Of a stretch of DNA of 64,000 bases, positions 9,841 to 20,542 are shown in pieces. Location: NCBI GenBank assembly GCA_035341665.1, contig DAOQVR010000007.1:62001-126000 (forward strand), read 5' to 3'. Each line of letters opens with the position of its first letter. The first letter of the stretch is position 1. Under the pieces are notes generated by a model that searched no databases, had not been told where the DNA came from, and saw only the letters and a list, made by a program, of their open reading frames with translations. The stretch is from DAOQVR01 sp035341665. GTDB lineage: Bacteria > Chloroflexota > Anaerolineae > JAAYZQ01. Made by a program: the position numbers and the translations under genes.

Positions 9841-11856
9841 CTACCAACTCCACAAGATCAGCGGCAGGTACAGCCCGGGGACGGTGACCGACTGCGTGTT
9901 GGAGTATGGGCTCACCCCTCCCTCATTGTAGGCAAGGACCCGGTAGTGCCATGTTCCGCTGAGCTGCTCCGTGATGTCGAACTGGGTAGCGGGGCCCTCA
10001 TAGCGCACGATGGGAGTGGCAAACGCCGGATCGCTGTCCTCCTCCAGCCGGTACCCGATGGCGCCTCCCACGGTGTCCCAAACCAGCGGGTAGCTGTCGT
10101 CCCCATCGCCGTTCTCGATCGGCTCCAGCTGAGGGGCACCAGAGAAGACTCCCGTCGATTGGATGTTGCTCCAGGAGCTCGAGCCAAAGTCGCTCCTGGC
10201 TGCCACGCGATAGTACCAGGCGCCCAAGGACTGTCCTTCGACAAAGTGCGCCGTGCCTGAGCCTGTGTCGTATTCCACTGGCGATCCAAACTCGGGATCG
10301 TCATCCTCCTGCAGGGTGTAGGCGGTCGCGCCGGACGGCGTGCTCCACATGACCCAGTAATCGCCGTCCCCCTCTGTGTTCCTGATGGGGCGGAGGGCCG
10401 GGGCCAAGGGGACGATGTCGATAGGCTCAACGTTGCTCCAGACGCTGGTGCCTCCTTCTGTGGTGACTCGCACCCGGTAGTACCAGGTGCCCCCAGGGTG
10501 GTCCATGATCTGTGCGCTGCTCTCGGCCCCATCATACGCCGTCTCGGGAGAGTAAAAGCTCTCGTACTCATCCTCCTGCAGCAGGAAGCGGGTTGCCCCG
10601 GAGACGTCGCTCCAATCGACCGTGAAGCTGTTGCCATGTGCCGGGTTGTCGATAGGGTTGAGAAGCGGGGCAGCCGGCGCGGGAATCGATACCGTTGCCG
10701 AGGCCGTGTTGGACCAGCCGCTGCCCTCGCCTGGGTTGTGCGCCTGGACGCGGTAGTGCCAGGTGCCCGGCTCCTGCTGCGCCACGTCAAAGTGGCTTTC
10801 CGGCCCGGAGTAGCGTGCCGCCGGTGAGCCGAAGGCGGGGTCGTCGTCTTCCTGCAGGAGATAGTACGTTGCACCGGGGACGTCGCTCCAATCGACCCGG
10901 TATTCCGAGTTGCCGTCTGCGTTGGCGATGGGCTCGAGAACTGGTGCCGACAGCGCGGGCAGACTGACCCCCATCCAGCTCAGAGCGGTGCCCAGGATCT
11001 GGGCCCTCTCGGCGGGGGTGTCAATCCACTCCAGGGGCCAGGCCAGGTAGAGGGTCTTGAACACGCCCAAGTCGTCCGCATAGGAGGTGGCAGCATAGCC
11101 TGTGTTCCATGGGCTGGCGTAGGAAAAGGGCGTGACGGCCACCGGGCGCGAGATGACCTCATCGTCGTAGGGTCCCTGGTTGAGACCACCCGGCCAGTAC
11201 ACGCCATAGTCATCGGGCCTCGCCATGGCATAGGGCCCCAGCCCGTCGCCGACCGGCGTCCCCGCGACGCCGACCGTCGCCGTGGCGGTCACATCGTCGA
11301 AGATGTCGAGGAGGCCCAGGTAGTTCTTCATGAAAGGCGTCAGAGGGCCGTTGTCGCAGCAGTCGTAGTAATACTCCTGGGAGGAGAGGATGAGGTTGCC
11401 ACCCGCTGCCAGGTACGCCGCTACCGTGGCCTCGTTGTCTGCGGTAAAGACACCCGGATCTTGCTCAAAGGCGGAGAAGGCATACCCGGTAAACCAGACG
11501 ATGGTCTCGTAGCCCTCCAGGGCAGCGCCGTCCGGCTGGCCCAGGCTTTGCACATCCCAGACCGACCATGTGAGTCCCAGCAAGTCGAGGGCCGACGTGT
11601 AGTAGGGAAGGCCGCCCTGGCTACCCGGAACGGTAAAGTCATAGTCCCAGTCGTCATCGACAATCAGGACGGTGGCCGTGTCGGGCCGTTGGCCGGCGGC
11701 TGCCCGGACGCCGGCAGCCCCCCACCTGGGCAAGGGCGGGGCGGCGCGCAGGACAGGCACGGCAGGTGGGCCGGATGCCTCCCGGGCATGGAGGGGCAGC
11801 GCGGCAGCAAGCAGGATGGCAGCAATCAACAGCGAGCGAACCGTGGAATCCCTCAC
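9841..11856 (-). CDS. Secreted paralogue: VDDD domain plus four FnIII-like repeats
   Basis: 671 residues, the same architecture as the next gene. It has a signal peptide (residues ~5-23, LLIAAILLAAALPLHA), a low-complexity linker, then the domain opening TVLIVDDDWDYDF with GGLPYYTSALDLLG, WFTGYAFSAF, LILSSQEYYYD and LAWPLEWIDT. Four FnIII-type repeats and the tail LYLPLILWSW follow. The domain has an extra CCDN cysteine pair after the SSQEYYY motif. I choose the GTG at 11856 because AAAGGAG lies 10 bases upstream and the signal peptide follows directly; a longer frame reaching 12006 would run through the divergent purB promoter. Tandem duplication with the neighbour is evident. Function unknown. 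Confidence 0.82.
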   Translation of the reverse strand: MRDSTVRSLLIAAILLAAALPLHAREASGPPAVPVLRAAPPLPRWGAAGVRAAAGQRPDTATVLIVDDDWDYDFTVPGSQGGLPYYTSALDLLGLTWSVWDVQSLGQPDGAALEGYETIVWFTGYAFSAFEQDPGVFTADNEATVAAYLAAGGNLILSSQEYYYDCCDNGPLTPFMKNYLGLLDIFDDVTATATVGVAGTPVGDGLGPYAMARPDDYGVYWPGGLNQGPYDDEVISRPVAVTPFSYASPWNTGYAATSYADDLGVFKTLYLAWPLEWIDTPAERAQILGTALSWMGVSLPALSAPVLEPIANADGNSEYRVDWSDVPGATYYLLQEDDDPAFGSPAARYSGPESHFDVAQQEPGTWHYRVQAHNPGEGSGWSNTASATVSIPAPAAPLLNPIDNPAHGNSFTVDWSDVSGATRFLLQEDEYESFYSPETAYDGAESSAQIMDHPGGTWYYRVRVTTEGGTSVWSNVEPIDIVPLAPALRPIRNTEGDGDYWVMWSTPSGATAYTLQEDDDPEFGSPVEYDTGSGTAHFVEGQSLGAWYYRVAARSDFGSSSWSNIQSTGVFSGAPQLEPIENGDGDDSYPLVWDTVGGAIGYRLEEDSDPAFATPIVRYEGPATQFDITEQLSGTWHYRVLAYNEGGVSPYSNTQSVTVPGLYLPLILWSW

Positions 11857-11890
11857 CAGGTACAGGCTCCTTTCCAGACTCACGTTCCTG

Positions 11891-11919
11891 ATTCTAGCAC
11901 AGTTGCAGGCCGGTGCCAA
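11891..11919 (-). promoter_or_regulatory. Promoter of the tandem VDDD/FnIII genes
   Basis: On the minus strand TTGGCA (11919-11914), 17 bases, then TAGAAT (11896-11891), preceded by TGTGC, an extended -10 feature seen at several promoters here. The GTG start is 34 bases downstream. Confidence 0.7.
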
Positions 11920-11960
11920 TGCCGGCGCCGCACGCACCTGACGTGCTCGCCTGTGCCGGC

Positions 11961-11989
11961 TCGACTTTTTTCCTGTAAGCCCGTATAAT
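11961..11989 (+). promoter_or_regulatory. purB promoter
   Basis: TCGACT (11961-11966), 17-base spacer, TATAAT (11984-11989). GGGAGG follows and the ATG is at 12005. It is divergent from the promoter at 11891-11919. Confidence 0.65.
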
Positions 11990-12004
11990 GGAGCGGGAGG
12001 TGCC

Positions 12005-13411
12005 ATGCCCGACCACGAAACGTATCAGTCGCCCTTCACCTGGCGCTATGCCTCGGAGGAGATGCGCTCCCTCTGGAGCGAGGTTCACCGCCGCCTGCTC
12101 TGGCGGCGCATCTGGGTGGCGCTCGCCGAAACGCAGGCCGAGCTGGGCCTGGTGGCACCTGCGGAGGCGGCCGACCTGCGCGCTCACGCGCACCAGGTGA
12201 CCATCGAGCGGGCCCTCGAGATCGAGGCGGAGATTGAGCACGACCTCATGTCGGAGGTGCGCGCCTTTGCCGAGCAGTGCCCGGTGGGCGGCCGTATCAT
12301 CCACCTGGGCGCCACCAGCATGGATGTCAAGGACAACGCCGACGTCCTGCGGCTGCGCGATGCGCTTGACCTGCTCCTGGAGGCCGTGGGCGCGCTGCTG
12401 GCCGAGCTGGCGTTCCGCATCGACGAGAGGGCCGATCAGCCCTGCATCGGCTACACGCATCTGCAACCTGCAGAGCCGACGACAGTCGGCTATCGCTTGG
12501 CGCAATATGGGCTCGACCTACTGACCGACCTGGCCGAGATTCGCCGCGTGCGCCAGTCGATCAAAGGCAAGGGCTTCCGCGGGGCGACCGGAACCTCTGC
12601 CAGCTACGGCCAGCTCCTGGACGCCGCTGCGGGTGCCCCCTCAGCCGACGAATTGGAGGCACGCCTACTCGCCAGGCTTGACCTGGAAGCCTTTCCCGTG
12701 ACGACGCAAACGTATCCGCGCAAGCAGGACTGGCTCGTCCTGAATGCCCTTGCCGGCCTGGCGGGGACCCTGTATCGCTTTGCCTTTGACCTGCGCGTCC
12801 TGCAGGCGCAGCCCTACGGCGAATGGGGCGAACCTTTCGGGGAGAGGCAGGTCGGCTCGTCCGCGATGCCGTTCAAGCGCAACCCGGTGAACAGCGAGGC
12901 GCTGGACAGCTTGGCCCGCTGGGTTGCAGCGCTGCCCCGTGTCGCCTGGGACAATGCCGCCCACTCGCTCCTGGAGCGGACGCTGGACGATTCGGCCAAC
13001 CGGAGGCTGATCTTGCCCGAGGCCTTCTTGGCCGCCGACGAGCTGGTGGGCCGTGCCCGGCGAGTCGTGAGCGGCCTGGTCATTCACGACGATGCCGTCG
13101 CCCGGAACCTGGAGACGTACGGGGTTTTTGCCGCTACCGAGCGTTTGCTCATGGCGCTCGTCATGGCAGGGGCAGACCGGCAGGAGATGCACGAGCGGAT
13201 CCGGGTGCACAGCCAGGCCGCTTGGGCGGCCATCCAGCATGGAGAGCCCAACCCACTCGCCCGCCGCCTGCAAGAGGATCCGGCCCTGCTCTCCTTCCTG
13301 CCTGCCGGCCAGATAGGGAGCCTGCTCGATGCTCGGGGCTATGTGGGCGATGCACCTGAGCGTGCCCGGGCGCTTGCCGAGTCGATCCGCGCTGCGCTCG
13401 GGTGCCGATAG
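12005..13411 (+). CDS. purB: Adenylosuccinate lyase
   Basis: 468 residues of the fumarase/aspartase superfamily. It cleaves adenylosuccinate to AMP and SAICAR to AICAR in purine synthesis, as a cytoplasmic homotetramer. The superfamily signature is present as VGSSAMPFKRNPVNSE (around residue 285), along with the GATSMDV and YTHLQPAEPTT active-site segments (HLGATS near 100, His in YTHLQ near 151). The C-terminal region (LLMALVMAGADRQEMHERIR) matches bacterial PurB. Its own promoter and a GGGAGG site precede the ATG. It is convergent with the VanW gene, with a hairpin-rich spacer between. Confidence 0.96.
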   Translation: MPDHETYQSPFTWRYASEEMRSLWSEVHRRLLWRRIWVALAETQAELGLVAPAEAADLRAHAHQVTIERALEIEAEIEHDLMSEVRAFAEQCPVGGRIIHLGATSMDVKDNADVLRLRDALDLLLEAVGALLAELAFRIDERADQPCIGYTHLQPAEPTTVGYRLAQYGLDLLTDLAEIRRVRQSIKGKGFRGATGTSASYGQLLDAAAGAPSADELEARLLARLDLEAFPVTTQTYPRKQDWLVLNALAGLAGTLYRFAFDLRVLQAQPYGEWGEPFGERQVGSSAMPFKRNPVNSEALDSLARWVAALPRVAWDNAAHSLLERTLDDSANRRLILPEAFLAADELVGRARRVVSGLVIHDDAVARNLETYGVFAATERLLMALVMAGADRQEMHERIRVHSQAAWAAIQHGEPNPLARRLQEDPALLSFLPAGQIGSLLDARGYVGDAPERARALAESIRAALGCR

Positions 13412-13478
13412 GTTAGACGGGGCTATCCAGAGAGCACGGGACCTGCCATGCTGGGCGCGGCGATGCATCCACGTTGCA

Positions 13479-13564
13479 GGCCGGTCCCGACCGGCCAGCC
13501 GGCGTGGTCCGGAGACCACGCCGGAACTGTCATTCCGAGGGAGCGCAGCGACCGAGGAATGACA
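13479..13564. repeat. Three hairpins in the purB/VanW convergent spacer, one of the GTCATTC family
   Basis: Three adjacent inverted repeats: GGCCGGTC/GACCGGCC (13479-13496, 2-base loop); GGCGTGGTC/GACCACGCC (13501-13522, 4-base loop); and TGTCATTCC ... GGAATGACA (13529-13564, 18-base centre GAGGGAGCGCAGCGACCGA-like). The third belongs to the same sequence family as the repeats at 37585-37787 and 57563-57629. Together they probably end transcription from both sides. Confidence 0.7.
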
Positions 13565-13602
13565 GTCTTGGGTCGGCCCCGTCGAAGGGCGGGTGGTGTG
13601 GG

Positions 13603-15459
13603 TTACTCTTTGGTACCCACCAGGTAGACGGCCTGCCAGGGCCGGTAGCGGCTGAAGAAGGTGTCCCGCCCTACCTCGGCTCCGTCCTGCTTGATGATGC
13701 GGTACACCGTGACGTCCAGGCCGTCCTTGGCCCATTCGATCTGCTTCTTTTGGCCCTTGGGCAGGGTGGGATCATCGCGATAGACCGGCTCCCCGTGAGG
13801 AACGGGGTTGGACTCGTATGGGCCGTCCAGCTCGATGGTGCGTCCCGGGTTGGTTCCGTAGAAGCGGAAGGTGACCGTCTGGGCGCTCTGATCCACCCAG
13901 GTGTGGACCAGGATGTGATGTCCGGTGTCGTTGACCCACTTCAGGTCGACCGAGGGTGAGTAGATGGTGGCGTCCATGCCCAACGGCGGCTCATAGTAGC
14001 TGACCCGGAAGGCGTGCGCCGTGCGCTCGGTGATGGGGACGCCCGCCCAGAAGGCGGCACGAAAGGCCGTCGATGCGACCTGGCACAGGCCGCCGCCCAC
14101 GTCGGCGCGGGTGGTATCTCCCCAGATGATGATGCCCTCTACGTATCCCTTCTCGGTGGTCACTTCGCCCAGGTAGTGGTTGAAGGAGAACGTCTCGCCC
14201 GGCGGGATCAGCAGGCCGTCGAACTGGGCAGTGCCTATGATTATGTTTTGAATCCGGTCTGCGGCAGAGCCGGCGAAGCTGGTTGTGCCTTCGGCCAGCA
14301 GCGCGGTGATGCCGAGGCTGGGCGCGTCCTCACTGGCCAGCGACGGCCGGATAGACCGGACCGGCAACGCTACAGTGCGTTCTTCACTTGAGGCTGCCTG
14401 CACAATGAGGCGCACCGTCTCTGCTATGTCCAGCTGCTGCCCCTCGGCACTCTCGACCACCGCCTCCAAGCCGCCGGCCGCATCGCTCCAGCGGAACTGC
14501 GCATTGACGGGAGCCAGCGCCATCTGAGCGGCCATCTGCTCGGCCAACGCCTGGATCTGGGCCTGATCGACGGTCGCATGCAGCGTGGCCTTGTCCTGTT
14601 CGTCTTTGAGCGGCTGGAGGACCAACCAGCCGGCCAAGATCTTGGGTTCGACCGCCCAAGCGGAATAACCGGGAGCCGTGAGCGTGACCGGGGCGCTGAG
14701 GATTCGCTGAGCCTCGGCCTGCGCGGCACTCATATCCGCAAGCAGCGGCTCGCTCTCGCGCACGACCAGCAGGACCTCGCCGCCGGTCATCTCGGCCACT
14801 CGGCGCATCACGGCCTGGCGGCTGGCCTCCTGATCCACCGCTCGCCCGCTCTGCCCGGCTGTGACCACCACCTGGAGCGCATCATCGACCTGTATGGTGG
14901 CATTGCGAAGGGGCCGGTCCACCTCGGCGGCGATGCGGTTCAGGAGTACAGACCCGGCGGTCGGATCGTCCCAGAAGGCCGGCGTGATCAGGCGACCCTT
15001 GAGCAGCACCTCTATCTCGTCGCTCAGGCGCCGGCCCAACCCCCCTTCGTGCCCAACCGTGAAAGCGGCGGCTGCCGTAGCGGCCGCGTCCAGCCGCAGG
15101 CTCAGGTCGTCTGGTGTTGTCCGCCAGAACTGGTCGCCATAGCGGATGATGGGGTACCGGTCTGCCGGAAAGCGCAGGTCGGCCTGTAGGCGCTCGGCTG
15201 CCTCGGCCCGCGTCAGGCCGCTCACATCGACGTCCCAGACCTGGACGCCGGGGAGGATCCGGTCGGCCAGCCAGATCTGCATGATAGCGAACGTGGCAGC
15301 GGCGGCGACCAGCAGTGCCACCAGCAGCAGGGCGATTGTAAGCTCCCAGGAGAGCCGGCTCCGGCGAGCCGGCTGCGCGGCCGGAGGGGCCGGCACCCGC
15401 GCAGCTGGCCTGGTTGCGCTCACGCTTGCCGGCGGCGAGTTCACCTTGCGCTTGTCCAT
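13603..15459 (-). CDS. VanW family cell-envelope protein with peptidoglycan-binding-like domains
   Basis: 618 residues. A short cytoplasmic Pro/Ala/Arg-rich tail, one membrane helix (about 38-62), then two tandem copies of a domain resembling the 'peptidoglycan-binding 4' module (about 70-330), and a C-terminal VanW domain. The last holds PPGETFSFNHYLG, GGLCQVASTAFRAAFWAG and ITERTAHAFRVSYYEPPLG. VanW is widespread in Gram-positive and Chloroflexota envelopes; its reaction is unknown. The ATG is chosen because AAAGGA lies 10 bases upstream and a basic N-terminus follows. It is the last gene of the minus-strand run below 20.5 kb, 153 bases after the zinc-peptidase gene. Confidence 0.9.
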   Translation of the reverse strand: MDKRKVNSPPASVSATRPAARVPAPPAAQPARRSRLSWELTIALLLVALLVAAAATFAIMQIWLADRILPGVQVWDVDVSGLTRAEAAERLQADLRFPADRYPIIRYGDQFWRTTPDDLSLRLDAAATAAAAFTVGHEGGLGRRLSDEIEVLLKGRLITPAFWDDPTAGSVLLNRIAAEVDRPLRNATIQVDDALQVVVTAGQSGRAVDQEASRQAVMRRVAEMTGGEVLLVVRESEPLLADMSAAQAEAQRILSAPVTLTAPGYSAWAVEPKILAGWLVLQPLKDEQDKATLHATVDQAQIQALAEQMAAQMALAPVNAQFRWSDAAGGLEAVVESAEGQQLDIAETVRLIVQAASSEERTVALPVRSIRPSLASEDAPSLGITALLAEGTTSFAGSAADRIQNIIIGTAQFDGLLIPPGETFSFNHYLGEVTTEKGYVEGIIIWGDTTRADVGGGLCQVASTAFRAAFWAGVPITERTAHAFRVSYYEPPLGMDATIYSPSVDLKWVNDTGHHILVHTWVDQSAQTVTFRFYGTNPGRTIELDGPYESNPVPHGEPVYRDDPTLPKGQKKQIEWAKDGLDVTVYRIIKQDGAEVGRDTFFSRYRPWQAVYLVGTKE

Positions 15460-15612
15460 GGTTTGTGTATCCTTTGAGTGCGAGTTCATGCCTGGCGACG
15501 CGGGCCGCACCTTGTCAGTCGGGCGGGCCGTCCCTGTCCATTCTGCCGGATGCCGAGCGCGCCGTCTGTAAGCGGGCATCCACTGCCCCGGGCATGAGGA
15601 CGGCGATCTTCC

Positions 15613-16158
15613 CTACAGCCACTCGTCGGCGTCTCGGGCCAGGCCGAAGGCGACGCCGAGCAGAAACCCCTCGGCCCGGTCCGCTTTCGGGTAGCGGCTC
15701 ACAAGTGCCCAGAAGTCGGGGCCATGACCGGACACCTGAGTATGCACCATCTCGTGCGCGACGACATAGTCGATCACCCACTGTGGCCAGCCCTTGATCT
15801 GGTCGCTGATCCGGATATCTCCGTCGGTGGGGCCGCCGGTGCTGCAGCTTCCCAGCCGTTTGCGCATGTTGCTCACCCAGCGGATCGAGTTCCAGCGTAT
15901 CTCTCCGCCGAAGTAGGCCCGGTTGATCTGGCGGGCACAAGCCTCGAGGTCCTGGTCAGCCCGCGCTTGGGCCCTAGCGCGTGTGCGTTTGACGCGGGCG
16001 ACGATGTCGGCCACGATGGGGTCGACGTCCCGTCTCGCCATCCCGCGCGGCACGCGAATGAGCACGTGGCTGCCCCTCACGTCCCAGTGGATGCGCCTCC
16101 GCAGCCGGCCGTCATGGCTGATTTCGACCTCCAGCGGGCCCTCATCGACGGCAGGCAT
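15613..16158 (-). CDS. YgjP/SprT-like zinc metallopeptidase (M48-like)
   Basis: 181 residues. The zinc-binding core is VVAHEMVHTQVSGHGPDFW near residues 141-159: HExxH plus a third His five residues later and the FW typical of the YgjP group. Upstream are basic helices (ARVKRTRARAQARAD) and the RWVSNMRKRLGSC segment. The substrate is unknown. I use the ATG with AGGGG five bases upstream. A GTG at 16212, overlapping the previous stop as GTGA, would add 18 low-complexity residues and is also possible. It is translationally linked to the GH25-like gene. Confidence 0.85.
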   Translation of the reverse strand: MPAVDEGPLEVEISHDGRLRRRIHWDVRGSHVLIRVPRGMARRDVDPIVADIVARVKRTRARAQARADQDLEACARQINRAYFGGEIRWNSIRWVSNMRKRLGSCSTGGPTDGDIRISDQIKGWPQWVIDYVVAHEMVHTQVSGHGPDFWALVSRYPKADRAEGFLLGVAFGLARDADEWL

Positions 16159-16208
16159 CTTATCCCCTGCCGGCGGTGCAGGCCCCCTCTGTGGTTTGCC
16201 GTTCCCGC

Positions 16209-17611
16209 TCACGGGCGGTTCACCTTGCGATTCAGATCGAGCCTGCCCGGGAACCCGGGCCAGGAGTCGGCAACTGTGAACTGCCAATAGGCGTAGGTCT
16301 TGCCGGCCTCCTCCCACGGTACGGGAATGAGGGGCTCTTCTTTCCCTCTCCAGTCGGCCACCCAGAGCGGATGGTTGGCCGCCCAAGCACCCAGCTGGAT
16401 CTGGGTTGCTTTGTGCCGGCTGGTGTAGATGCCGACCCTCGCACCGAGGGCCTGCTCCAGTCCATCGACGAACGCCCGGCAGGCCTGGTCCGTCAGCCCA
16501 TTGTCCTCGAGGTCGGCCCACATGGGGAGGGGAAACTGCCGGATCTGGCGGACGCAGACTTGCACTTGCTCGGCGGGATGGTCCTTGGCGGTGACATAAT
16601 GGTACGCTCCGCACCGCAGGCTGGCGTCCATATCCCTGCAGTTGCGGAGATAGATGGCATCTGGGCCGTTGCCCCGTGAGGCGCGCAGGATGACGAAGGA
16701 GATGCCGCTGCGGGCGACGACCGCCCAGTCGACCTGGGTGCCCTGCCACCAGGAGACATCACACCCCAGGTCGTACTGGGGGGCGGTCTCTCCGCGATAG
16801 AGGGGATCGGCTGAGTGCCCCAGGGCAGTCGCCGGCTCCGGAAAGATGTCGAATCCTGCCCACTCGCCGGCCTGCCCGGCGCAGAAGACGGCAGCGCCGA
16901 GGACGTACGAGTCGCGCTGGAGCTCTGCGTCGTAGAGCTCCAGCTGGCGCAGGTACTCATCTGGGCTGAGCCTATCGCGCCAGGTGCCGTCCCGTCTGCG
17001 GGCCTGCCCGCTGAGACCGCACTCTCCAATGATCAGGGGCAACTGCATCTCCGCCGGAAGGCGCGGGTAGATGGCGCGGTGGCGGAGGTTGTACCAGATG
17101 GCGTCCCTCGTCTGGAGCGAGGGGTAGTTGTACTCGTGCAGGAGCAGGCAGGCGCCATGCCCTCGTCCGGCGCGCAGCGCAGGGTAGTAGGCATCCCACC
17201 AGCCCAGGCTCTTGGGGCTGGCGGTCGCGAATGTCCCGATGGCAAGCTTGTGCCCGCGGGCCGCCGCGGCGCGCATCGCCTCCACCTCGAACTCGGCGAA
17301 GCGCGCGAGCGCCTCCCGGTCTGGGATGGGAGGCTTGCTGGTGATCTGGAGATAGTCAAATGGGGTGCTGCCCGCTGCCGCCAATGCCCGGCCCACTTGC
17401 TCGTCCGCAACGAGCGCCAGGTCCCGGCCATCGGCAAGGTCCGGCATGCCCTGGCCTGCCGCAAACACAAGCTGGGTGCCCGGGCTGGTCCTTTTCAGCC
17501 GGCTCCAGACGGGATCGGGAATGGAGGTGACCACAACGGGAGGACGCCAAGTCAGCAAGAGCTCAGGCAGCCCGCCTGCGAGCCAGGTCACGTTCGGTCC
17601 AAGCAGTCGGT

Positions 17612-17615
<4 letters not shown>
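16209..17615 (-). CDS. Two-domain protein: glycosidase-like barrel plus GH25 lysozyme-like domain
   Basis: 468 residues. The C-terminal ~190 residues match GH25 muramidases: GCDVSWWQGTQVDWAVV at the domain start, SFVILRASRG, GAYHYVTAKD and PMWADLEDNGL, where the Asp and Glu are the expected catalytic pair. GVYTS-like (VGIYTSRHK) and YWQFT follow. The N-terminal ~270 residues (FDYLQITSKPPIPD, LLLHEYNYPS, IIGECGLSG) look like a glycoside-hydrolase TIM barrel; I cannot name the family. No signal peptide is visible, which is odd for a wall hydrolase. The GTG start overlaps the ABC ATPase stop as GTGA, with AAGGAGG seven bases before it. It sits in the ABC transporter operon. Confidence 0.78.
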
Positions 17616-18712
<1,097 letters not shown>

Positions 18713-18713
18713 G

Positions 18714-20456
18714 TCAGAACTCCCCCACCCCGCCGGCTCGGAATCGCTCGAGCAGCAGAAAAGCCAACCCGCAGACCAGCATCAGCAGCGTACTCATCGC
18801 CAGGCCTTGGCCCTGGCTGAGCGCGCTCTGCGATCCCAGGAGCCGGTAGATCACCACCGGCATTGTCGGGAAATCGGGCCGCGCAAGGAGCAGTGTCGCG
18901 CCAAACTCCCCGATGCTCACGGTGAAGGCGTAGGTTGCGCCGACGAGGAGCGCCCGCCCGACGATGGGCAGATCGATCTCGCGCACGACGCGCGCCGGCG
19001 ATGCGCCGAGCACACTCGCTGCTTCGCGCCAGCGCGGGTTGAGGCCGCGCAGTGCCGGCAGCACGCTCCGCACCACAAAAGGGAAGGCAACGAGTGTGTG
19101 GGCCAGCGGAAGGAGCAGCGGTGACGCGCGCAGGTCCAACGGGGGGTGGTCCAGCGCAAGGATGTAGCCCAGCCCGAGCGTGACGGCGGATGTCCCAAGG
19201 GGCAGCATGAAGAGGGGATCGAGCAAGGCTCGCAGCGGGCCCGGCTTGCCGGCGAGCAGGTAGGCCGCCACCAGCCCGACCAACAGCGAGAGGGCCACGG
19301 TAGCCGAGGCAACCAGCAGGGAGTTGCCGATCGCTCGCGCCGGCGGTACGTAGAAGGCGGACTGCATCGGGTTGGTAAAGAGGCCCGCGTAGTAGCGCAG
19401 TGTGGAGCCTTGCTGCCCCGAGAAGGAACGGGCGAGGAGGGCCATCAAGGGTGCGAGGAGGAACGCGAGCAGCCCGCCGACGGCCATCCCCGCCAGCAAT
19501 CGATCTCCCCAGGTACGCCCGGCCTGCCTCTCGGCCGGTGCGGAGCCTTCACGCGCCGCATCCCCAGCCGGCCTCAGGCCGAGCGGCACGGCCGACCGTG
19601 CCTGAAGCCTGGTGTAGACGGTCATGACCAGGAATGTGAACACCATCTGTACAATCGACAGCGCTGCGGCAACCGGCAGGTTGAAGAGCGACACTGCCTG
19701 GTAATAGATCTCGACTTCGAGCGTGGCCATCTGCGGCCCGCCGAGGACCAGGATGACGCCAAAGCTGGTGAAGCAGAAGAGGAAGACCAGGAGCGACGCA
19801 GCCAGGATGGAGGGCATCAGGAGGGGCAGGGTGACCTCCAGGAAGGCTCGCCACCTGCTTGCCCCCAGGATGCGCCCGGCCTCGACCAGGCGCGAGTCCA
19901 GGTTGGACCAGAACCCGCCCACCATGCGCACGATGATGCCGGCGTTGTAGAAGACGTGTGCGATGAGCACCAGGGCGAGGGTATGCTGCAGGTCGATGGG
20001 CGGGGACTCTAGCCTGAAGGCACCCATCAGCAGGGAGTTCAGCAGCCCACGCGGGCCGGCAAGTGCCGTGAACGCAGCCGCCACCACCATCGTCGGCAGG
20101 ACAAAGGGGATGGTGGTCAGGGCCCGGAGCAACGACTTGCCTGGGAAGCTGCGCCGCGCAAAGACATAGGCGGCCGGCAGGCCTGCCAGGAGGGTCAGCA
20201 AGGCCGACAGGAGTGCCTGCCCCGTGGTGAATGCCAGGAGCCGGGCATGATAGGGACTCCACAGGTCACCAAAGGGGGCCAGATCGAGCCGGCCGTCCCC
20301 TGCCAGGCTCTGCCGGAGGATCTCGGCGATCGGGTAGAAGAAGAAGAGGGCCAGGAACAGCAGGGGGACCGGGGACAGGAGCCACGCGCGCTGCCGCAAA
20401 AGGCAGGGGACGAGGCCACGGGCAAATCCCCTTCTTCCTCGTCCCCTGCGATTCAT
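18714..20456 (-). CDS. ABC importer permease, two fused permease domains (FbpB/ThiP type)
   Basis: 580 residues with about twelve membrane segments and two binding-protein-dependent permease domains in one chain. Each has an EAA-type loop that contacts the ATPase: EAGRILGASRWRAFLEVTLP in the first half and EAASVLGASPARVVREIDLP in the second. Fused permeases of this length are usual for iron(III) and thiamine importers. The ATG at 20456 follows GGAGG by 10 bases; the protein starts with a basic cytoplasmic tail. It is the first gene of the operon, 120 bases downstream of rpoC and behind a strong hairpin. Confidence 0.9.
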   Translation of the reverse strand: MNRRGRGRRGFARGLVPCLLRQRAWLLSPVPLLFLALFFFYPIAEILRQSLAGDGRLDLAPFGDLWSPYHARLLAFTTGQALLSALLTLLAGLPAAYVFARRSFPGKSLLRALTTIPFVLPTMVVAAAFTALAGPRGLLNSLLMGAFRLESPPIDLQHTLALVLIAHVFYNAGIIVRMVGGFWSNLDSRLVEAGRILGASRWRAFLEVTLPLLMPSILAASLLVFLFCFTSFGVILVLGGPQMATLEVEIYYQAVSLFNLPVAAALSIVQMVFTFLVMTVYTRLQARSAVPLGLRPAGDAAREGSAPAERQAGRTWGDRLLAGMAVGGLLAFLLAPLMALLARSFSGQQGSTLRYYAGLFTNPMQSAFYVPPARAIGNSLLVASATVALSLLVGLVAAYLLAGKPGPLRALLDPLFMLPLGTSAVTLGLGYILALDHPPLDLRASPLLLPLAHTLVAFPFVVRSVLPALRGLNPRWREAASVLGASPARVVREIDLPIVGRALLVGATYAFTVSIGEFGATLLLARPDFPTMPVVIYRLLGSQSALSQGQGLAMSTLLMLVCGLAFLLLERFRAGGVGEF

Positions 20457-20542
20457 CTCTCGGCTGCCTCCCCGGCTACCGGCGCCGGCAGTCCAGGGCA
20501 TGGTGCTCGTGCCCGGCTCTCAGAGTCTGGCAGCTTGCTCCC

